Origin: Planctomycetota bacterium
GTDB lineage: Bacteria > Planctomycetota > Planctomycetia > Gemmatales > Gemmataceae
DNA: 12,024 nt
Direction of reading: 5' to 3'
NCBI GenBank assembly: GCA_018970845.1
Contig: JAGWVO010000078.1
Coordinates: forward strand, 1 to 12,024
This document shows, one piece after another, positions 8,297-12,024 of the stretch. The notes beneath the pieces are model-generated. The model saw only the letters and a list, made by a program, of their open reading frames with translations, did not search any database and was not told the DNA's origin. The stretch's first letter is position 1; the number at the start of each line of letters is the position of its first letter. The position numbers and the translations under genes were made by a program.

Positions 8297-9574
8297 TCAG
8301 GGGATGTAGTTGCCCGGCGCGCTTCCTGACGGGCTGGGCGGCAGGAGTCCCGCCGGCAGTTGCTTGGGGGGCGGGGCCAGTTCGGGGCGGGGCGCCGGGT
8401 CGGCATCCTTGCGCTGCCAAGGCCATTTGACCTCCGGAAGCGTGGGAATGCTGTCCCACCATGATGCCGCCTTGACCTCCTCGCTTTTCGACCGCAGGTC
8501 GGTCATCCGCTCCCCGGCGCGTTCGGCGTAGGGCGTGCCGGGATATCGGCGGCGGACGATCTCGTAGCAGAAGTAGGCCGATCCGGGATGCTTGGTCCTT
8601 TCGTAAAACTGGGCCACCTTGAAATCCTTCTCCGCCTGCTGGAGCGTGATGCCCACCAGTTGCCGGCTCAGGAAATCCTTCTTGTTCTCCGCCAGTTCGG
8701 GATAGTTGTTGAACGCGGCGTGAACGAGCATGCGGGCCTCGGCAACCTTCCGCCCGTCATAGTCCGACCCGCCCGTGCTCAGGTGCTTGCTGATGATCGC
8801 CAGTTCCACCGCCTGGGGAGCCAGTTCGCTGTTGGGATGCCTCTCGTGAATCTGCGAGAAGTAGTAGTCGGCCTCGCTGAAATCGTTGCGGAAGAACTTG
8901 ACGCAGCCGCACATGAAGAGCGCCTTGTCGGCCAGGGGGCCGGCGACATCGTGGTACCGCACCTGCTCGAGCTTCTCGATCGCCCGGCCCTCACGGTCGA
9001 GAAACGGCTTGGTCTTGTCGAATGTCATGAAGATCGGCGAGACGAACCACCTTTTTCCTTCCTTGCGTTCCCGGTCCTCGCGCATCTGGTTGCGGGTGTC
9101 GTCAAGCCAATAATTGGCGATGTCGTACATCCGCTGGATCGCCTGTTCCTTGTACTGGGTCCTGTCGAACTTGTTGAGGAGGTCCACATAGGTGTCGGCG
9201 GCGCGCGGGTAGTGTCCCTGCATCCTGAGGCATTCGGCCTCCAGGAACCTCGCCTCCTCGAGCACCGGTATGGGATGTTTCTTGTTCTTGCCGAGCCTGC
9301 GGAAAATCCGCTCCGCGTGGGCATAGTTTCCCTGGCGGAACAGTTCCTTGCCGCTGGCGAGTCGGCCTTCGGGGCTGTTGGGGTCGGTGATCACCGCCGG
9401 TTCGAAGGTGCCGTCGGGCAGCAGCACCCCGGACTCGGCCGGCGGCGGCGGGCCATGATGGCTGCCGATGATCGGCAATGTGTCCAGCGTGGCGCATCCC
9501 GGGGCCAGGAGCGCGGCCAGCCCGCATGAAAGCGCGGCCCGCCAGGCGTCCCGTTGAATTCGGCGATCGTCCAC
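8297..9574 (-). CDS. BamD-like TPR lipoprotein (outer-membrane assembly)
   Basis: A predicted lipoprotein of 425 residues. Residues 11-27 form a signal ending in LLAPGC (Cys27), a less standard lipobox because of Pro at -2. A short linker with HHGPPPP follows, then TPR-like helical pairs: GKELFRQGNYAHAERIFRRL at 75-94, EARFLEAECLRMQGHYPRAA at 107-126, FRNDFSEADYYFSQIHERHPNSE at about 228-250, and GSAYFCYEIVRRRYPGTPYAERA at about 331-353. Aromatic and tyrosine-rich 'Y...RRYP.TPYAE.A' endings are typical of BamD/YfgL-type TPR lipoproteins. It is much longer than classical BamD (about 245), with an insertion around 155-205 and a Pro-rich tail (about 393-416). The GTG start at 9574 lies 2 nt past the recO stop with AGGAG upstream; the open frame to 9871 is recO shadow. 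Adjacent lptE supports an outer-membrane role. Confidence 0.8.
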   Translation of the reverse strand: MDDRRIQRDAWRAALSCGLAALLAPGCATLDTLPIIGSHHGPPPPAESGVLLPDGTFEPAVITDPNSPEGRLASGKELFRQGNYAHAERIFRRLGKNKKHPIPVLEEARFLEAECLRMQGHYPRAADTYVDLLNKFDRTQYKEQAIQRMYDIANYWLDDTRNQMREDRERKEGKRWFVSPIFMTFDKTKPFLDREGRAIEKLEQVRYHDVAGPLADKALFMCGCVKFFRNDFSEADYYFSQIHERHPNSELAPQAVELAIISKHLSTGGSDYDGRKVAEARMLVHAAFNNYPELAENKKDFLSRQLVGITLQQAEKDFKVAQFYERTKHPGSAYFCYEIVRRRYPGTPYAERAGERMTDLRSKSEEVKAASWWDSIPTLPEVKWPWQRKDADPAPRPELAPPPKQLPAGLLPPSPSGSAPGNYIP

Positions 9575-9576
9575 CG

Positions 9577-10344
9577 TCAAGTCTCCTGCCAGCCCATCAA
9601 CCTGGGCCGGCGCCCCCGGATCCACCCCAAGTACTCCCCGAGCCACCGCGCCACCTGCCTCCGGGTATCCCCGTCGCACGCGGCCAGCGGACCTTCCCCC
9701 GATTCCTCGCCGGCGGCCTGTCGGGTCAGTTCCAGCGCCACCTTCCAGGCCTTGTCCGACAACTCGCGCCAACCCCGCTGGTCTCTCCTGCAGACGGGGC
9801 AGAGGATTCCGCCGTGTCCGAAGCCGAAGGCCAGCGGACCCGCCAGGGCCTTGCGCGTGCAACCCACGCACCTTTCAAGTTCGGGCCTGTATCCCAGTTC
9901 CCACAGGAGCACCGACTCGAACCGGGCCACCGCGGCCCTTGCGGCCTCCCCCGACAGCGTTCCGGCGGAAAGCCTTGTCAGCGTCGCGAGGGCCTCGTCC
10001 AAAAGCCGCGGGTGCGGGTCGTTTTCCTCCGTCCAGTCGCCAAGCAGTTCCGCCACGAGGAATCCACCATGAATCCCTTCGAGGTTGTCCCTCAATCCGC
10101 CGAAACGCGTGGCCTGAACCGCCTCGGTCAGCAGGTGGAGGGCTCCCCCTGTTTTGCGGACGAGGACAATACGGGCGTGCGTCAGCAAGTCAAGCGCACT
10201 TTCGAATGGAGAACGCAGCCTTTTGCCTCCCTTGGCCAAGGCTCGCATCTTTCCAAATTCGCGGGTGTAGAGGGTTACCACCCTGCTGGACTCGCTGAAG
10301 TCATGCAGTCGAAGAATCAGGCCTTCGGCGCGTTCAAGGGGCAT
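9577..10344 (-). CDS. recO: DNA repair protein RecO
   Basis: RecO works with RecR (and RecF) to load RecA on SSB-coated gaps and can anneal single strands. The 255-residue length fits. The N-terminal OB-fold begins with LERAEGLILRLHDFSESSRVVTLYTREFGKMRALAKG (shown here as the family's 'A.VL......E...V..L T.E.G......KG' pattern). A helical C-terminal domain has a four-cysteine zinc site: Cys159, Cys162, Cys182 and Cys185 (CVGC and CPVC). The ATG at 10344 is fixed by an in-frame TAG four codons upstream; no strong ribosome site is visible (only AGG near the start). It is the first gene of the minus-strand block, so the operon promoter should lie within 10345-10522. Confidence 0.94.
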   Translation of the reverse strand: MPLERAEGLILRLHDFSESSRVVTLYTREFGKMRALAKGGKRLRSPFESALDLLTHARIVLVRKTGGALHLLTEAVQATRFGGLRDNLEGIHGGFLVAELLGDWTEENDPHPRLLDEALATLTRLSAGTLSGEAARAAVARFESVLLWELGYRPELERCVGCTRKALAGPLAFGFGHGGILCPVCRRDQRGWRELSDKAWKVALELTRQAAGEESGEGPLAACDGDTRRQVARWLGEYLGWIRGRRPRLMGWQET

Positions 10345-10522
10345 GGCCTGATGCTAACCCGACAACATCCGGGGGGTCATCTCGACCTGTAGCCACGCTT
10401 GAAATGCACGCAGCCGGGAAGGTTACCGCCGGGGTAGAATGGGGGCATCCGCGCCGCCTGGGAGTCGTACTGGTTGATTCGGCGCCGGCGCGGTTGATTA
10501 TCGAACGATTGGAAAGATTGCG
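10345..10522. promoter_or_regulatory. Divergent intergenic region between recO operon and beta-flower gene
   Basis: The 178-nt gap must hold promoters for two outward-facing units: the recO block on the minus strand and the repeat-protein gene on the plus strand. I see no convincing sigma-70 -35/-10 pair for either. A lone TAGAAT at 10435-10440 resembles a -10 box for the plus strand but has no properly spaced -35. A repeat and palindrome arrangement lies at 10472-10499 and is listed separately. A GGAAAG ribosome site at 10511-10516 precedes the ATG at 10523. Confidence 0.4.
10472..10499. repeat. Pair of 8-bp direct repeats flanking a 10-bp palindrome
   Basis: GGTTGATT occurs at 10472-10479 and again at 10492-10499, exactly 20 bp apart, about two helical turns. 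Between them lies the perfect 10-bp palindrome GCGCCGGCGC (10482-10491). The arrangement ends 23 nt before the start codon of the plus-strand repeat-protein gene. It could be an operator or part of the promoter. In a GC-rich genome the palindrome alone could be chance, so this is a candidate only. Confidence 0.3.
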
Positions 10523-10921
10523 ATGCCACGATTTCTTGCATTGATGGTCTTGGGTGTCGCGGGAACGATGGTTTCGGCCGGAGACTTGCGAATCGACGGG
10601 AGACTGGAACTTCGAGTCGATGACAATGGCGAAGTCAGGAAGAATGGCCGTTTGGTGGCAAAATTTGACAGGAACGGGGAAATAAGAATTTCCGGCAGGT
10701 TGGTTGGAAAGATTGAAAGTGATGGCGACATCAGGGAATCCGGCCGCCTGGTGGCCAAGGTTTCCTCCAATGGGGATGTTCGAAGAAACGGATCATTGCT
10801 GGGTCGAATCGAGACCGATGGTGATGTGCGCAAGGATGGCAAACTCATTGGCAAGGGCGCCGGCATCGACCGACGGCACCTTGCCGTGCTCATGTTCACC
10901 GATCTTGTTCCTTGGCGATAA
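10523..10921 (+). CDS. Small secreted 16-residue-repeat protein, 5-fold beta-flower type
   Basis: A 132-residue protein with a signal peptide (LALMVLGVAGTMVSA, likely cut after Ala19). The mature part is a tandem repeat with exact 16-residue period: NG/DG turns at 35-36, 51-52, 67-68, 83-84 and 99-100, and a second glycine at 26, 42, 58, 74, 90 and 106. The consensus is roughly R-x-x-G-R-L-V-x-K-[IVF]-x-x-[ND]-G-[DE]-[IV]. Five turns plus a hydrophobic tail (RRHLAVLMFTDLV) match what I recall of the 5-fold beta-flower family, whose members end in a similar AV-FFF tail; the function of that family is unknown to me. The start has GGAAAG six bases upstream. Base use is visibly richer in A and T than in the neighbouring genes. 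It is divergent from recO and convergent with the coiled-coil lipoprotein. No catalytic residues are apparent. Confidence 0.85.
   Translation: MPRFLALMVLGVAGTMVSAGDLRIDGRLELRVDDNGEVRKNGRLVAKFDRNGEIRISGRLVGKIESDGDIRESGRLVAKVSSNGDVRRNGSLLGRIETDGDVRKDGKLIGKGAGIDRRHLAVLMFTDLVPWR
10586..10855 (+). repeat. In-gene tandem repeat, 48-nt period
   Basis: About five and a half copies of a 16-codon unit encode residues 22-111 of the secreted protein. The period is exact at protein level with no insertions, while the DNA copies have diverged, so this is an old duplication kept by protein structure and not a recent slippage array. Confidence 0.85.
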
Positions 10922-10930
10922 GGCAGGCGA

Positions 10931-11365
10931 TCACTGATCGAGAATCTTGCCAGCTGAACCGGACGCCGGTATGCCGGGGGTTGTCGGCTTGGCCGGCTTT
11001 TCCTTGGCGGTGGCGGCGCGGGCTGATTCGGCAAGCGCCGTGTCGGTGCTCATCAACTCCTCAAGGCCCTTTTTCAGTTTCTCCATCCGGGTATTGAGCA
11101 GGTCGCGTTCCTTGCGGACTTCCTGCAAAACGCTGACCGTGTTCTTCAGGGAGGAAATTTCAGCCTCCGCTGATGACAGCCTTTGCTTGGCCGCATCACG
11201 CGCCTCGGCGATCGCCAGGTGATCCTCCTCAAGTTTGGAGCATTTCGCCTCAAGCACCTTGAGCCTGTCCAGTTGGGCTGCTGACGCGCCGGGGTTTCGG
11301 GAGCATCCCCAAACTCCCGCGAGGAAAAATACAGCCATCCATGCCATGGTCTTGATGTCATTCAT
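10931..11365 (-). CDS. Small coiled-coil lipoprotein, function unknown
   Basis: A 144-residue predicted lipoprotein. The N-terminus has a short hydrophobic segment (MAWMAVFFLAGVWGC) with lipid-acceptor Cys21; Trp at -2 is unusual for a lipobox. Residues about 30-110 are a continuous heptad-like coiled coil rich in Leu, Glu, Lys and Arg (for example LDRLKVLEAKCSKLEEDH and ERDLLNTRMEKLKKGLEEL), followed by an Ala/Lys/Pro-rich flexible tail ending in GKILDQ. The ATG at 11365 was preferred over the frame's upstream extension because GGGAG precedes it and the signal starts there. Its stop is 9 nt from that of the convergent repeat-protein gene, leaving no room for separate terminators. A structural or tethering role in the periplasm is possible; I do not recognise the family. 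Confidence 0.75.
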   Translation of the reverse strand: MNDIKTMAWMAVFFLAGVWGCSRNPGASAAQLDRLKVLEAKCSKLEEDHLAIAEARDAAKQRLSSAEAEISSLKNTVSVLQEVRKERDLLNTRMEKLKKGLEELMSTDTALAESARAATAKEKPAKPTTPGIPASGSAGKILDQ

Positions 11366-11544
11366 GATGTCGGTCTCCCATTGTGACAACTGCCGGGGCG
11401 TCGGCATTCCAAGGGACGCCGTGCACAATTTCCGCGATCAACTCTTATTTCGGCAGATGAAAGGCGGCAGGGGCCAAAAACACCCTGATCCCCCATGTCT
11501 CCCAAGGTCGCGGCGCTGGTTAATTCGTGGATTGGGCAAAGGCG
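11366..11544. other. Intergenic gap upstream of coiled-coil lipoprotein
   Basis: This 179-nt stretch separates the stop of the right-edge membrane protein from the lipoprotein start, both on the minus strand. It should hold the lipoprotein promoter. I find no convincing -35/-10 pair, no strong terminator hairpin with a T-run, and no small gene. It is somewhat richer in A and T than the flanking genes. Confidence 0.5.
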
Positions 11545-12024
11545 CTACAACCGTCGCGCCCGGTAAGCCTCGGCATCATTGAGCCAAGCGACCCAATCAG
11601 TCAGGATCGGCTCAGGTCGGGGAACCATGGTCCCATGGCGGGCGGCGCCAGTCGCCTCGAGCAGTTGCTCGAGGCGCATTCCCAAGGAGGGGTCGAGCCT
11701 TCGGGTATGCCAATCCAGCGATGGCCTGTGCCGGCCGAGTCCCCATCGGTCGTGAAGGTATTTCATGAGGAAGGAATGGATGGCCGTCCACGCGGCTTCG
11801 CTCGTGCCGGCCGACCGGGCCAGTCGTTGGATGCGGCATGCCGGACTGATGCGGAAAAATCGCCAATACAACACGGCGGCGATGACCATCGCACCGGCAC
11901 ACTCGGCCAGCATCGCTATCCACCTGGACAACACCAACCTGGCCTTGGCTGGAATGTTCCCGGCCGGCGGTTTCAACAGATTCGGCCAGTTGTCCGTCCT
12001 GACCACACCGTTGTCCCGCCAGGC
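11545..12024 (-). CDS. C-terminal part of a membrane protein, possibly BatD-like (5' end beyond window)
   Basis: The frame is open to the right edge, giving 159 residues of a longer protein. A GTG at 12006 could start it, but the upstream codons continue in frame (AWRDNG) and no ribosome site is visible, so truncation by the window is more likely. One transmembrane segment lies at about residues 35-56 (WIAMLAECAGAMVIAAVLYWRFF). It is followed by a cytoplasmic helical domain with AWTAIHSFLMKYLHDRWGL and a closing LTDWVAWLNDAEAYRARR. An extracytoplasmic part, one late membrane helix and a short helical tail with a 'YL..R.GL' motif resemble the end of BatD/oxygen-tolerance proteins of the MoxR-Bat group. 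That assignment is tentative; the family-defining part is missing. Confidence 0.6.
   Translation of the reverse strand, partial: AWRDNGVVRTDNWPNLLKPPAGNIPAKARLVLSRWIAMLAECAGAMVIAAVLYWRFFRISPACRIQRLARSAGTSEAAWTAIHSFLMKYLHDRWGLGRHRPSLDWHTRRLDPSLGMRLEQLLEATGAARHGTMVPRPEPILTDWVAWLNDAEAYRARRL

Noticed and set aside
6814..8406. FolP as a 530-residue fusion protein
   Set aside because: The upstream half of the frame is out-of-frame lptE sequence with low-complexity composition. A GTG at 7668 gives a normal-length enzyme and usual operon spacing.
8297..9871. BamD-like protein starting at 9871
   Set aside because: The extension would lie inside recO and has no domain. The GTG at 9574 follows a ribosome site and puts the lipoprotein signal at the N-terminus.
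10345..10522. c-di-AMP (ydaO-type) riboswitch or other structured leader ahead of the operon
   Set aside because: The gap is short and I see no conserved riboswitch core or extended stems beyond the 10-bp palindrome, which is closer to the opposite gene.
10586..10855. CRISPR-like array
   Set aside because: The regular 48-nt periodicity is coding repeat structure in frame, with diverged copies and no repeat-spacer pattern.
10498..11034. 178-residue minus-strand open frame over the repeat gene
   Set aside because: It mirrors the 48-nt repeat of the plus-strand gene (recurring SP/TSP runs) and overlaps the lipoprotein in another frame. The plus-strand frame has a signal peptide and a good ribosome site, so this is the shadow.

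Overview
The window looks like a chromosomal segment of a high-GC, diderm bacterium, most likely a member of the Planctomycetota. Three things point there. A serine/threonine kinase carries the N-terminal 'LLxELxxIDLxxR...G...P....YLxxFP' region typical of planctomycetal kinases, plus a membrane anchor and WD40-type sequence. RecO is followed by a BamD-like lipoprotein and an LptE-like lipoprotein. Coding on the left nine-tenths is very dense and GC-rich. This is a judgement from protein features, not from a marker gene or a search.

Left block, 10344 down to 1, all on the minus strand. Nine genes run in the order recO, BamD-like lipoprotein, lptE, folP, cdaA, cdaR, proA, a membrane-anchored HEAT-repeat protein, and a Ser/Thr kinase cut by the window edge. 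Spacing is operon-like: recO to BamD-like 2 nt, BamD-like to lptE 17 nt, lptE/folP overlap 7 nt, folP/cdaA overlap 4 nt (ATGA), cdaA/cdaR overlap 1 nt (TGATG), cdaR to proA 42 nt, proA/HEAT overlap 2 nt (GTGA), HEAT to kinase 62 nt. The block mixes DNA repair, outer-membrane assembly, folate synthesis, cyclic-di-AMP synthesis and its regulator, proline synthesis and signalling.

Right block, 10345 to 12024. A 178-nt intergenic region separates recO from a divergent plus-strand gene for a small secreted protein. That protein is built of exact 16-residue repeats (five NG/DG turns) and resembles the '5-fold beta-flower' type. It converges, with only 9 nt between stop codons, on a minus-strand gene for a small coiled-coil lipoprotein. 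A 179-nt gap then leads to the C-terminal part of a membrane protein that enters from the right edge and is tentatively BatD-like.

No RNA genes, insertion sequences, CRISPR arrays or clear terminators were seen. The most unusual items are the beta-flower-like repeat gene with its upstream direct repeats and palindrome, the physical linkage of the c-di-AMP genes to proA and to envelope genes, and a Thr-to-Met change next to the RHR motif of CdaA.
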